Assembly: GCA_021014325.1 (NCBI GenBank)
Contig: CM037459.1
Location: 18,626,501-18,690,500 of the forward strand
Reading direction: 5' to 3'
Origin: Plazaster borealis
Lineage: Eukaryota > Echinodermata > Asteroidea > Forcipulatida > Labidiasteridae
Length of the DNA stretch: 64,000 nt
Position 1 is the first letter of the stretch, and each line of letters starts with the position of its first letter. The notes below the pieces were generated by a model. It saw only the letters and a program-made list of their open reading frames with translations. It made no database searches and was not told where the DNA came from. The position numbers were made by a program, and so were the translations under genes. Positions 13,342 through 24,065 of this stretch are shown here, piece by piece.

Positions 13342-13959
13342 GTACTAGCTAGATGGGTACCAACCAATTTGCATTGCCACACTGATGCAGCTCATCTCTC
13401 CATCTCTTTCGCCGGTCCATGGGTCCCCTATACCCATCTCCCGGGTGTGGTGTCCATTATGTTATTTTTGTACTCCACGATGTACGTGTCCATCCCATTT
13501 CCATTTTCGACTTGTAAATGTTTTGTTTTCGTGATATTGCCTACATGTTGCGTGTAAATGTATTCTTTAGCGATGTTTTCTGCTACAAGCTCGGTGAAAT
13601 TGGTTCGTGGCCTAAATATTGCATGACCTGATTTTCGCCGAAACATTTTGCTCTTCTCTCTGGACGAATTTTGACAGATGATGCTGTTTCAAAACGAAAA
13701 ACATAGAATACAAAACATTTGTCACATGCCACGGACATTGCACAAAATACATGTCACAAAATACATGTCACATTTTGTACATGCATGGCTGATGGACGTG
13801 TGAGAATGTCAGGATCCCGACAACAATTCCTTTTTCAGTTTTTAATTAATTACCACTTGTCATTTGCGGATCTTTTCGAGCAATACCTTAAATTAAAGCT
13901 TACACTTTTCTCGAATCTATCGAAATACCTATTTAAAATTTAAATGAGAGGATTTGTCA

Positions 13960-14470
13960 TTCCAGTGTCATAAGACTCGTACTCGAGTACTACTCGAGTG
14001 TGCCATTTTGATGGTACTCGTATACTCGTTCTCAGGTCAAAACTCGGTATACGATCGACTGAAAAATACCCTGTATAGGGGGCCTACTCGAAGTCATGTA
14101 CTCGATACTCGTCGACTGAAAATTTTCCCAGACTCGATTTTAAGTACCCGTGGTCAAAATACAATGAAAGGAATAGAGGAATAAATCTCTGGAAAAAGTA
14201 GAATTAAACTTTATGTATCCATGTTTCATAGATTAAGTTACCACAAGGACATTGTCGTGTAGAAATTAGTCAAAAGGTACAAATTTATACCTCATTTTGC
14301 AGTATTTTTCGGAGATCCAAATACTTGGTACTCGGCTGTTGGACTCGGTACTCGGATATCAGAACACTCAGTACTCGGACACAAGTACTCGTAATCGAAT
14401 ACTACTCGGCCATTCGAGTACTCGGCAGTAGCCTATCATTGATACTCGGCTAAAAAGTACTTGACTACAA
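13960..14470. repeat. ACTCG/TACTCGG-rich block
   Basis: Two clusters of ACTCG-type pentamers (about 13975-14150 and 14325-14465) flank a quieter middle. Several are in palindromic CGAGTACTCG-like form. It is probably a degraded transposable element with subterminal repeats; the family is unknown. Confidence 0.45.
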
Positions 14471-14939
14471 CACTGGGACCTTATTTGTTATAAAAAGCTA
14501 ACTCTTTTTATTGACCGTCTGTCATTTCAAAGACAATTTCAGAGGTTGTTTGATCAGACATTTTTCATGACTAATTAAGCTTGAGACATGTGGGCCAGCT
14601 GTAAAATTGATAACTGTCCCGCAACAATTCAGTACTGAAAAACCCGTCTTTGTTTTTACAACTGGTTCGCCGGGCGGCTCAACTAAAACGAGGACAAAAG
14701 TACACATTTCATTGTCCTTTTAACATGAATGGAAGAAAAATTCACTGAGTTTTCAAAAGTATATCTTAGTAGCTTACATAATATACAAAGGCAAACTTTG
14801 TGAATGAAAGCTTTATAAATGACGTGTCATCATCATAGCGTAGCACGAGCACCAGTTTTGATACTGTACCTTGTCTTGTTAAGAAAGAAAACCTTTGATT
14901 TGCACTGGCAGAATCAGGTTGCCATCCGTAAAATACAGT

Positions 14940-15090
14940 TGATCTATAAAATGTTGTGGGTTCGAATCCCACCCATGTAGTTTGCCTGTGTAGTTTTTTC
15001 CCCCTCAGGACTGGAAAAGCACCGAGTAGGCCTACACAGGGCTTATCACATATCGTTGTAGGCTTAAAACAAAAAAACAAGGATAATATT
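14940..15090 (+). mobile_element. tRNA-like SINE (family G)
   Basis: Box B GTGGGTTCGAATCCCACCC, then a GTTTGCCTGTGTAG-type body, as at 24256-24370 and 43205-43300. A 6-bp GGCCTA insertion at 15029-15034 is absent from the 24300 copy. Confidence 0.6.
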
Positions 15091-15432
15091 CTTCATCCCC
15101 AATGCAAACATTACATCATTAAATTCTGCCATATTATTTTAATAAGCGGAGCAAGAAAGCTTGCTGAGCAAAACTGTCTGTCTGCCAAGGTTAGGATTAC
15201 GCGCTACTCAGCAAGAGTACATCTGAACTGCGACTGGGGTATTACGCCGCTAAATAAAAGTAACCGAATTACCGTATAATTTCCAGTCAATTTGTTCTAA
15301 TGAAACCCTAGGGGTGTTGAAGCATGATTTAATTTGAATGAAAATTGCCAGAACGAGGTGCGAGTTTTTTAGCATGACAGGTGCCGCCGACGTGACAACA
15401 ATCCGTACCTCTCTTCTGCCTTAGAACGAGTT

Positions 15433-15795
15433 GTGTGTTTATTGATTTTGGGCAGCATGTTTTTGGGGTGGTATTACCAGACGAAAAGCCCTACAAAGTT
15501 TGCCCACATTAATTCTTGTCTGGTAGGTTTCCAGCTTGCTTCTACTTTGTCCACAAGGATCTTTGAAACATTTGTATCAGTGCACTGGACTAATGATTTG
15601 GAACAATCTTCCTCCTGCCATTTAGGAAATCTGTTTCGGAAAAGCTCTTAAGACTCGCCTCTATCCATTATTTCTATTTTGTGCGCTAGATATTTATGGA
15701 ATAGAACCTTATAGATTTGAATTGTTATGCCATGTTAGCCTATGTTATGTTAAATGTTGCCGAGGATCACCTTGAACCAATACTACCTTTACTTA
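15433..15795 (+). mobile_element. Degraded LINE 3' fragment
   Basis: Across two frame changes it reads FVSVTGLMIWNNLPPAI and KALKTRLYPLFLF, like the C-terminal tail of CR1-like reverse transcriptases. There is no poly-A tail. Weak evidence. Confidence 0.4.
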
Positions 15796-16462
15796 AAGGG
15801 ACTTAACTTTTTCTGGCTTCAATATTGAGGATGTCAAATACACGCTATGTTGATAGATGACGTAAAAGCTTCACAGACAGGGTCAAGAACTGCCGATGAC
15901 ATTTTGCAGTTAGTTCTTAATAATCTTTTTGTTCTGTCAAATTGTACTGATCGAAGTGCAAACTTTCTTTTTGTGTTGATTTTTTTTCTTCTTCTTTCAT
16001 TCCTTTTCTGAAGCCAGCCGCGTGCCTGGTTCCAATTTACTCCAGATTACAAATGAGAAATGACGTTTTAATTTCCATGTTCATTTCGCTGAGCGGCGTT
16101 TGCCTCTGGCTGTTTACAATCAATCTACGCTGCGTGAAATTCTACTCGCGGTAGACGAAATGTTTTACTCGATTTTTTGTCACATGTCTGAAGCTGAAGG
16201 GTATATCAATTATGAAATATGGCAGGTTTTAAATCAACTGACCGCTCAACCAGCTCATCATTGGTTGACTCATATGTATAAACAAAGTAGGCCTATAATA
16301 ATAATGATAATGCGAAGCTCAAAAAAAGTGCAGTATGAAGCGACCAGTGTCCATGTTTTAGTGTGTTTTATTGGTAGAGCTGACAAAAAAGTCGCAGACA
16401 GTGTTCATGTTTTGTGTGATTAACCTTAATACATGAAATAACACACATGTGAAAATCTGGGC

Positions 16463-16814
16463 TTAAAGGTATCGTACACGTTTGGTAATGACTCAAAACA
16501 AAGCAACGGAGAGCTGTTGATAGTATAAATCATTGTAGGAAACGACTCCTTCTAAAGTAACGTAGTTTTTGAGAAAGAGGTAGGCCTAATTACTCACTAA
16601 AATAATAAAAAACTTCTTGCAAGAAGTTTTTATTCTTATCTGAAAGCACACAAATTTGTACAACAAGGGTGTTTTTTCTTTCATCATTTTCTTGCAACTT
16701 CGATGACCAATTGAGCCCAAATTTTCACAGGCTTGTTATTTTATGCATATGTTGGGATACACCAAGTGAGAACACTGGTCTTTGACAATTTCCAAACGTG
16801 TACAGTGCCTTTAA
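16463..16814 (+). mobile_element. Family A element, copy A1
   Basis: Ends TTAAAGGTATCGTACACGTT and its near-complement ACGTGTACAGTGCCTTTAA. The centre is a palindrome CTTCTTGCAAGAAG. Full-length but with an internal deletion near the left end. It carries a GGCCTA insertion at 16583-16588 that other copies lack. Confidence 0.85.
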
Positions 16815-17012
16815 GGCCGATAATATGTTTTTGCAGACCTGGGTCCAGCATTGAAGGGTTAGCGGCAAATTTTTGCGCAAAGAATGCTCTGGGCTCGATT
16901 TCACAAAGCACTAAGATTCATCTTAAGATGAATTGTAAATATCACCATAGTGCCTTTAACCCTGGTGTATAAATTGGAACCTGGAGAAGGCTAAGACAGT
17001 ATTGTGTTGGAT

Positions 17013-17149
17013 TAATCATCATTTTCTTGCAACTTCGATGACCAATTGAGCCCAAATTTTCACAGGCTTGTTATTTTATGCATATGTTGTGATACACCAA
17101 GTGAGAACACGGGTCTTTGACAATTTCCAAACGTGTACGATGCCTTTAA
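17013..17149 (+). mobile_element. Family A element, right-half fragment
   Basis: Matches the right half of A1 from ATCATTTTCTTGCAACTTCG to ACGTGTACGATGCCTTTAA. The left half is missing; it is immediately followed by a family B remnant. Confidence 0.75.
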
Positions 17150-17259
17150 TCCGTTGTGTGAGTCACTGGAGAAAATAGTGAAAAACCATGCACAGCTTGC
17201 AGCATGTAAACACGTTGTCCTTAATTTTGGCTGTAACAACCAACATCAGCTGTTGCGTA

Positions 17260-17620
17260 TTAATGACCATAAAAACTTACTTGGTATAAGGAGCTCTGCA
17301 GCTGTTGATAATGTATAACATTTTAAAACGAATCCCTTCTAAGGAATGAGGTGTTAGAGAGTGGGGTTCAAAAAAATTCAATCTAAGGAACGTTCTATGT
17401 AGAAACGTCGCTCAGATTATGTTTTCCAATTACGGATTATTCTTCCTGCGTGGACGTAACCGATCCAGATTTTCGGCGATATCTCAAAAACGCTACTTTT
17501 GAAATTAAATTTTCACAGGTTATTTGTTGTTGTATAATATCTAGGAATGTACATGTACATTTATGCAGGATTGAAACAATCGAACGGTTCCAAAAAACCA
17601 AAGGTATACTTTTCCTTTTA
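17260..17620. mobile_element. Family B element, degraded copy
   Basis: Shares CATAAAAACTTACTTGGT, TTCTTCCTGYGTGGAC, GATATCTCAAAAA and AGGTATACTTTTCCTTTT with the other B copies. Open frames here are chance frames inside the repeat. Confidence 0.6.
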
Positions 17621-18790
17621 CAACACTGTGACGTACAAAATAAAACTAGTATTATTATGATTTCGTTTTTAAAAACTGGCCGGTATATGCATGAATCCAT
17701 CCAGCGCATATTGCAACTTTAAGCACTCCTATATCTAAAGAATACTGTTTCAATTCAAAAGATACTGAGGTAACTAAAGTGGGGTCTTGTTAGTTTTTAA
17801 TTTCCATGTAGCCCTCTTTGTAGCTTCGAGTTGTCAGCAGTCGTAGAGTTTGAAACAAACCACACACGATACGATTCCCCGGCGTGTTTAGCTAGACTAT
17901 GACCCAAGAAGAAAGCGTAACACCACCGCCGTTGAAAGCCGGTGTTTTTAGTCATTGTCGGGACAAGATGACAGATGAAATAATAGTCAAGAATGTTATT
18001 AATTTTTGTAACAGCAAAATTGCAGACAGTTCGTCTGCGGTTAAAACATCATAAAATTGAAGCTTGTCCTTCTTCTCAATAGTTATTCGTTTAAAGATTG
18101 AAAAAACCGTTTTTAGTCTATCCGTTTTCACAGCAGATTTCCTGTTTAAGATATTCTTCGTTGTCTGTAAAAATAAAACAAATCGTTCATTATTTCTCCA
18201 CTGTCGTCACAGCGAAAGTTCAAATAATTTGTGATGTAACTTTTTCTGGCTACGACCAATTGCAATGACCGTGCCCTATACTGTACGCACATGTCTTGCC
18301 TATTGCCACGTGTTTTCAATTATTGTGAAAATAACTCTAATGATAGTTATCCTCGTTTTCATAAGCAACATGGAACCTATTTTGCATTTCAAATTCAACT
18401 TGAAAATTATAGGCTATTTTTTTTTTTTTTTTATAGACAACATTACTTTGTTTACAAAAAGAGTGAAACTGTGCATTCCTGATAGCAAAATACTACATTT
18501 TGTGTGAAACATAATTTTGCATCGTATTACAAAGTAAAATTGAGATTTGTAAACAGCTGAACAAGGTGTGCTGTGCCGCACGCACATTATGGAAATTCAT
18601 CTGCTACGCTCTGCGGGCTCATTGTAAACATGTTGTTCTAAAACTAAAGCTAAGTGATGTATGAAGCTTTGCATGGTATGGATCATAAAGAAAAACTATG
18701 TAGTAGTAAGCTTGTGGGTACAAGTATGACACTTCGAACAGTATGCTTGATCTACTCGTCTTTGGGAGAATTTTCCCGAAGACGAGCAGA
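17621..18790. other. No gene or classified repeat recognised
   Basis: AT-rich, with a T-run at 18419-18432. No supported exon on either strand. Confidence 0.35.
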
Positions 18791-18796
18791 GTAGGC

Positions 18797-18900
18797 CTAT
18801 ACCATTCGAAACGTCGAGACCACCGGTTCTTCTCAGAGCCAACACTTCTCCCAAAAGACTTTTATACATGGTTGTACCCGCAAGTTTACTATATTTTTTC
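18797..18900 (+). repeat. Family K repeat fragment
   Basis: TTCGAAACGTCGAGACCACC, then CAGAGCCAACACTTCTCCCA and CATGGTTGTACCCGCAAG. It is shared with 22843-22940 and, in part, 34868-34940. Confidence 0.6.
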
Positions 18901-19668
18901 ACACGTTATATTGTTGTATTGCCTCAGTTCTTTATGGGAAATTTTTGCTTCAATTAATTATTAGTGGCGTGTTAAGCGTGATGAGACAGTAGCGTTTGGA
19001 CGATCTTGTGTCACCAACCTCTTCTGTTTAGTCGTAATTCAACACTCCCATCCCCACCAGTCAGGATTGTTTGCATCATATCGTAGACTTTGGTTACACT
19101 GTTGTTTTGATAACACGGGGTACGCAATTGCCACTTATCATTGAAGTGTGGTCGGGAAAAGTCGAGTTGGCCGCCCATGCACTGTGCTCTTATCTGGCGC
19201 GACAGGGCGCAGTATACATACACTTGCATTCCAACGATATCAGCACATCTTATTTAGTCTACTCACTCCCACTCTGCCTAATTCCTTCGGCCTAAGCCCC
19301 TGCCTTGTTAATGTAGTTTAAAGGGAGTGAGCAGAGATGTTCGTAGAAGCATGGAGGAAGAAAATCATGGAGGAAGGATAGAAGTGGCTGCAGTCCTCCA
19401 ATTTACATGGGTTTCTGGAGATACGGCGAAAACTAATCGGTGAAATTTTTGTCGACATCAGCGCTCGTTCTGTAGATCAAAAAAGTTGGTAGCAATGTTT
19501 CGGCCTACGTGAAAGTGAAGGTTTAAAAAATATATATATATATTTTTTTAATTTAATAGCATCACATTATTCGGTCATTATGTTCTTAAAGATGGTTGTA
19601 CTTTCAGCTGAAACATTAATCAAGGTGTTTGTTACTCACACCAAATTAAAGTAAATCGGTTGTAGCAT

Positions 19669-20044
19669 TTAAAGGTATCGTACACGTTTGGTAATGACTC
19701 AAAACAAATATTAGCATAAAAACTTACTTAGTAACAAGCAACGGAGAGCTGTTGATAGTATAACACATTGTAGGAAACGACTCCCTCTGAAGTAAAGTAG
19801 TTTTTGAGAAAGAGGTAATTTCTCACTAAAATAATAAAAACTTCTTGCAAGAAGTTTTTATTCCTATATCTGAAAGCACACAAATTTGCACAACAAGGGT
19901 GTTTTTTCTTTCATCATTTTCTTGCATCTTCGATGACCAATTGAGCCCAAATTTTCACAGGCTTCTTATTTTATGCATATGTTGGGATACACCAAGTGAG
20001 AACACTGGTCTTTGACAATTTCCAAACGTGTTCAGTGCCTTTAA
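19669..20044 (+). mobile_element. Family A element, copy A2
   Basis: Full copy, 376 bp, with TTAA at both ends, inverted termini around ACACGTTTGG, and the central palindrome CTTCTTGCAAGAAG. Confidence 0.85.
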
Positions 20045-20614
20045 GTGGATGTAATTGTATGTACATGTACTGCATTGGGATAAAGAACAACGTTGTTTGG
20101 TTTTGCCCTGCACATTGCTGGACCGTCCCTTTATGTTACGCGGGAAACTTTATCAAGACGCAGTTTCTGGTTTCTTTCACCGACCGGGAATTCCGTTTAG
20201 GCACTTATTCAGTTTAGCTGATAAGACATAGCGTGAGGATGATATTAAACACTAAACCTTAGATAAGTGAGAAATGTCTACAATTCGGGATTATACTGAG
20301 CCATTTAATGTCAATCAATCAGCAATGACACCATGGCAACCATGACGATTCGGATCGTTAAGTTTGTTGTTCATATTAACAGCAGAGGGCGCTGTCATAG
20401 TTTTTCAGTAAACAAGGTTTTGTTGAGCAAAGGGTTCAATCTGTATTGGTAACTTTTCAAATTTCTAATTTAAGTTTAGTGCTTTGCCCTTCAGTTTTCT
20501 TTTTCTAGAATGCCAGGGTGTGAGAATATTCACAGTAGGCCTAATGTATTTTATTTGTTGTTAAAAATATTTCTGGTAAAACTTTTAAAAATCCAGTTGA
20601 CTTAAAATTTCCAT

Positions 20615-21016
20615 TTAAAGGGAAAGTAGGCTATACATTTGGTTTTTGGGACCGTTCGATTTTGTAATCCTATATACAAATGTGGATTGCAATAAAATTA
20701 GCCTGTGAAAATTTAATTTCAAAAGATGGTCGCATTTTTGAGATATCGCCAAAAATCCAGAGCAGTTATGTCCACACAGGAAGAATAATCTGTATTGGAA
20801 TACACAATCTGAGAACGTTACTGAAAGTAATGTTTCTCTGATTCAAATTTTGGGGGATAAAAAAACTTATATCTTTTTCCATAACCACATTACTTCAAAG
20901 TGAAATGATTCTCAAAATGCTTTAAATACTATCGAAAGCTGATGTACTTCTAACCAAGTAGGTTTTTATTGCCATTAATTGTAAGAGTGATTACCAAACG
21001 TATACCTTCCCTTCAA
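20615..21016. mobile_element. Family B element
   Basis: Starts TTAAAGGGAAAGTAGGCTAT and ends ACCAAACGTATACCTTCCCTTCAA. It is the most complete B copy, with no ORF of note. Confidence 0.7.
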
Positions 21017-21052
21017 GTCTAGCAGAAGTAGGCCTATAGGCATGTTTGGGGG

Positions 21053-21065
21053 CAAAAAATAATAA

Positions 21066-21152
<87 letters not shown>
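21053..21152. repeat. (AAT)n microsatellite
   Basis: About 30 uninterrupted AAT units. It borders the LINE fragment that follows, and a short AAT run also follows that LINE's poly-A. The poly-leucine frame on the minus strand is an artefact of this repeat. Confidence 0.95.
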
Positions 21153-21154
<2 letters not shown>

Positions 21155-21749
21155 AACAAGAGTCAAGCAGTTGATTTATGTAAACAAGAGGAAGAGACTA
21201 TAGAACACGTTTTTATATATTGTAAATGTACTTGGACTTCTTGGTTATTTTTGGAATATGTTCTTCGTAAGTATAGGGGTAATAAACACTTTTATCTCAA
21301 CGACAGTAACAAAATATTGGGATACGGCAAACAAATTGACAACATATGTTTGTTCCTAATAGCTAAACTTCACAGAACTATCTGGAACTCCAGATGCAGA
21401 AATCTCCCTGCAATCAATCCGGTTTCTGATAAAAAATTGTTGAAGTTGTTCCAGCACAAACTTAAACGAATGATTCTTTTGGAAAAACAAAGACTTAATG
21501 ATGATGATTTTGTTGAATTGTTTTGTAAAAACCAGGCTTTGTGCCACATGATTGGGGAAAAAGTTGTATTTTCGTTCTAAGTCCTCTTGTTTTGTTTTGT
21601 TTTCTTTTTAGTTTTGTATATATAATGGTCTTTTAATCATTGATCTGTTATGTAGTGTTGTTGTTTTTTGTTGAAAGGGTTTTGATTGAATGTAATAAAA
21701 GGAGATGTGTGTCTCCATTGCAGCCAAAAAAAAAAAAAAAAAAAAAAAA
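21153..21749 (+). mobile_element. 5'-truncated LINE (L1/Tx1-like) 3' end with poly-A
   Basis: The frame to 21580 reads KQEEETIEHVFIYCKCTWTS (the Cys/His-containing end of many LINE ORF2 proteins), then KLHRTIWNSRCRN and LLKLFQHKLKRMI, a typical C-terminal tail. A 3' UTR and 24 A residues (21726-21749) follow, then AAT units. It is a dead-on-arrival insertion. Confidence 0.75.
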
Positions 21750-21764
21750 TAATAATAATAATAC

Positions 21765-22840
21765 GAGTCATTTATATAACGCATAATGCAGGAGCCTCTA
21801 TGCGCAATAAAAATGATTTAGCACTGAATTGAAAAGGCTATGGGAAAATTTCAAAATGTTGGAGCTAATGTAAGGTTAAAAATACTTGTAAAATTGTTCA
21901 TAGGTTGTGTTATTATTGTTGTTTGTAAATTTTGTTGTTATAACTATGTTTGTGAAGAAGCCAAGGATCCAAGTGTGAAAGATCCCAAGAGTTCTGAGAA
22001 ATTTGTCCTTTCTGGAAAGATCATTTGGGAAATTGATAAGAGGTCAGCCAATGAAGAAGGCATCAATCATTTAACAAAATGGGTTTTCTATAAATCAGTG
22101 ACATAACCAGAGGGATGGGGGGTACTTAAGCCCAACCTCAGCTCAGATCAGAACCCTTGCCCCCAAGTTGAACTATTTGTAATATTCGTTATAATAATCA
22201 CTTTTCTACCTCCATGTTGTAACCATGGAGGGTTTCTTTCCTCCATAATTTGTAACCACCCCCCACCCCGAGACACTTTGATTCTTTGAACTTTTGCCCA
22301 GAAGGGATTCAACGCGTTTAAATTGTGATTTATGGTACAATTGTTTGCCAATTAACCAGTTACTGGCCAGACCCAAGGCTAGCATCTAGGCTTACTGAGA
22401 GGAAGTATGGAGAGCAAGCAGTAAATCACAGTCATATAACATTGTATGTCCAGGCAGTGTGAAACTGCACAGCCTGTTTCTGTTTGGAAATCAGTAGATT
22501 GTACAAATAATTCAGTGGCATTTATTAAGTGGTTATCGTTGTAAACATTTCTGGTTTATTATCTGTTTATGTCTTCATTGTCCTCTGGAGGACAATAAAG
22601 ATTTAGTCATTTGAAAAGGTTGCTTCTCCTAAAAGCGGTGTTCACATCTTTCCCCACTCCCCTGAAAAAAAGGGTGGGGGACATTCAAAACACAAACCAA
22701 TTACGCTTACCAGTAGAAGTTTACCAGCCAAAATGACGTGTCACATGTACCATGGAGGAAGAATTCCTCCTTGCACGTACCATCTCTGACTGGTATCCAG
22801 GTCATTATAACTTTGCAGAAAATTGAAAACTAATATTGTT
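21765..22840. other. No gene supported
   Basis: An 88-codon frame at 21840-22106 has a hydrophobic stretch but no splice or family support. 22200-22250 and 22749-22768 hold GGAGGAA/TTCCTCC hairpins. 22690-22830 resembles the fold-back family H at 35161-35323. Confidence 0.35.
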
Positions 22841-22842
22841 CG

Positions 22843-22940
22843 AAACGTCGAGACCAAACCGGTTCTTTTCAGAACCAACACTCCTCCCAAAAGAGATTTT
22901 ACACATGGTTGTACCTGCAAGTTTACTACTATTTATAGTT
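22843..22940 (+). repeat. Family K repeat fragment
   Basis: TTCGAAACGTCGAGACCAAA through TTGTACCTGCAAGTTTACTA, as at 18797-18900. It abuts family A copy A3. Confidence 0.6.
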
Positions 22941-22945
22941 ACTTC

Positions 22946-23321
22946 TTAAAGGCATCGTACACGTTTGGTATTTACTCAAAATATATATTAGCATAAAAAC
23001 TGACTTGGTAACGAGCAACAGAGAGCTGTTGATGGTATAAAACATTGTGAGAAACGACTCCCTCTGAAGTAACGTAGTTTTTGAGAAAGAGGTAATTTCT
23101 CACTAAAATAATAAAAGACTTCTAGCTAGAAGCCTTTTATTCCTATCTGAAAGCACACAAATTTGTACAACAAGGGTGTTTTTTCTTTCATGATTTTCTT
23201 GCAACTTTGATGACCAATTGAGCCCAAATTTTCACAGGTTTTTTATTTTATGCATATGTTGGGATACACCAAATGAGAACACTGGTCTTTGACAATTACC
23301 AAACGTGTACGATGCCTTCAA
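22946..23321 (+). mobile_element. Family A element, copy A3 (variant palindrome)
   Basis: Full copy starting TTAAAGGCATCGTACACGTT. The central palindrome is CTTCTAGCTAGAAG in place of CTTCTTGCAAGAAG, and both halves changed together. This variant is shared with A6 at 47385. Confidence 0.85.
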
Positions 23322-23519
23322 TATTGTCCACTTAAAGAGCTCAATGAACATGAGTTGGTGCATTTAACTGCTCAGGCATGGACACTCCAACAGTGTTTTG
23401 ATTATTTCTGTAGGAATAATAATAATAAAAATACACAGTTTTTTTATAAAGTGCTTTATCACACCCAAGGTGTTTTCAAGGTATGCAGAGCTATGCTTGA
23501 AATATAAGACCCATTAATT

Positions 23520-23810
23520 TACATAGCACCATGTAACGATTTACATGGTGCTGAGGCGCAATCTGCAGCCAACCATACCAGAAAACACCAGGGCAAACCC
23601 CTTCTCTTAACGACAAGTGAACTGGGTTCTTTTATGTGCATTACACAACACATTGGACCTACGACTTTACGTCTCATCCGAAGGATAATGCAATAATGGT
23701 TAAGTGTCTCGCTTAAGACCAGAACCCGAACCCATACTCTGCTGATCACAAACACTAGAGCCTGAGTCAGAGTGTGCTTGACCGCTCAGACACGACACAG
23801 AAACCTGTAT
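23520..23810 (-). mobile_element. tRNA-derived SINE
   Basis: On the minus strand: GTCTGAGCGGTCAAGCACAC (box A region), ATGGGTTCGGGTTCTGGTC (box B), and the body TTCGGATGAGACGTAAAGTC found also at 3620-3852. It lies just upstream of the RASL12 switch II exon. Confidence 0.7.
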
Positions 23811-23991
23811 CTAAACAAGTGACCTTTTTTATAATAATTCCTAGAAAATCATCTTTTTCAGTGCAACTATATGTTATCGAGGTGATCTCGAAAACCTGCG
23901 GATTGTTATAAAAGTTTTATGATGTGTTGCCAGTCTTTAAAATAATGTTGTATAGTAATATTGTTTATTCATTTATTATCTTTTTGTTCAG

Positions 23992-24065
23992 AGGACACAT
24001 ATTCCAAAGAAGATGTGATAGACAACCAGACGATGCTCGTACGGCTTATGGATACTGCTCATGGG
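23992..24065 (+). CDS. RASL12: RASL12-like internal exon (switch II region)
   Basis: 74 nt between a TGTTCAG acceptor and a GTAAGT donor. After two bases completing a codon (probably Glu) it reads DTYSKEDVIDNQTMLVRLMD then TAHG. It is the EDTYS...MDTA strand and loop of the Ras fold. The G3 motif is DTAHG in place of the Ras DTAGQ. Confidence 0.85.

Noticed and set aside
20975..21166. Poly-leucine ORF
   Set aside because: Reverse reading of the (AAT)n microsatellite.
1..23991. Search for the RASL12 P-loop exon (GxxxxGKS followed by an EYDP-like switch I)
   Set aside because: I found no frame with this motif and proper splice sites. The hit GKS near 13047 is inside a MITE and runs into unrelated sequence.
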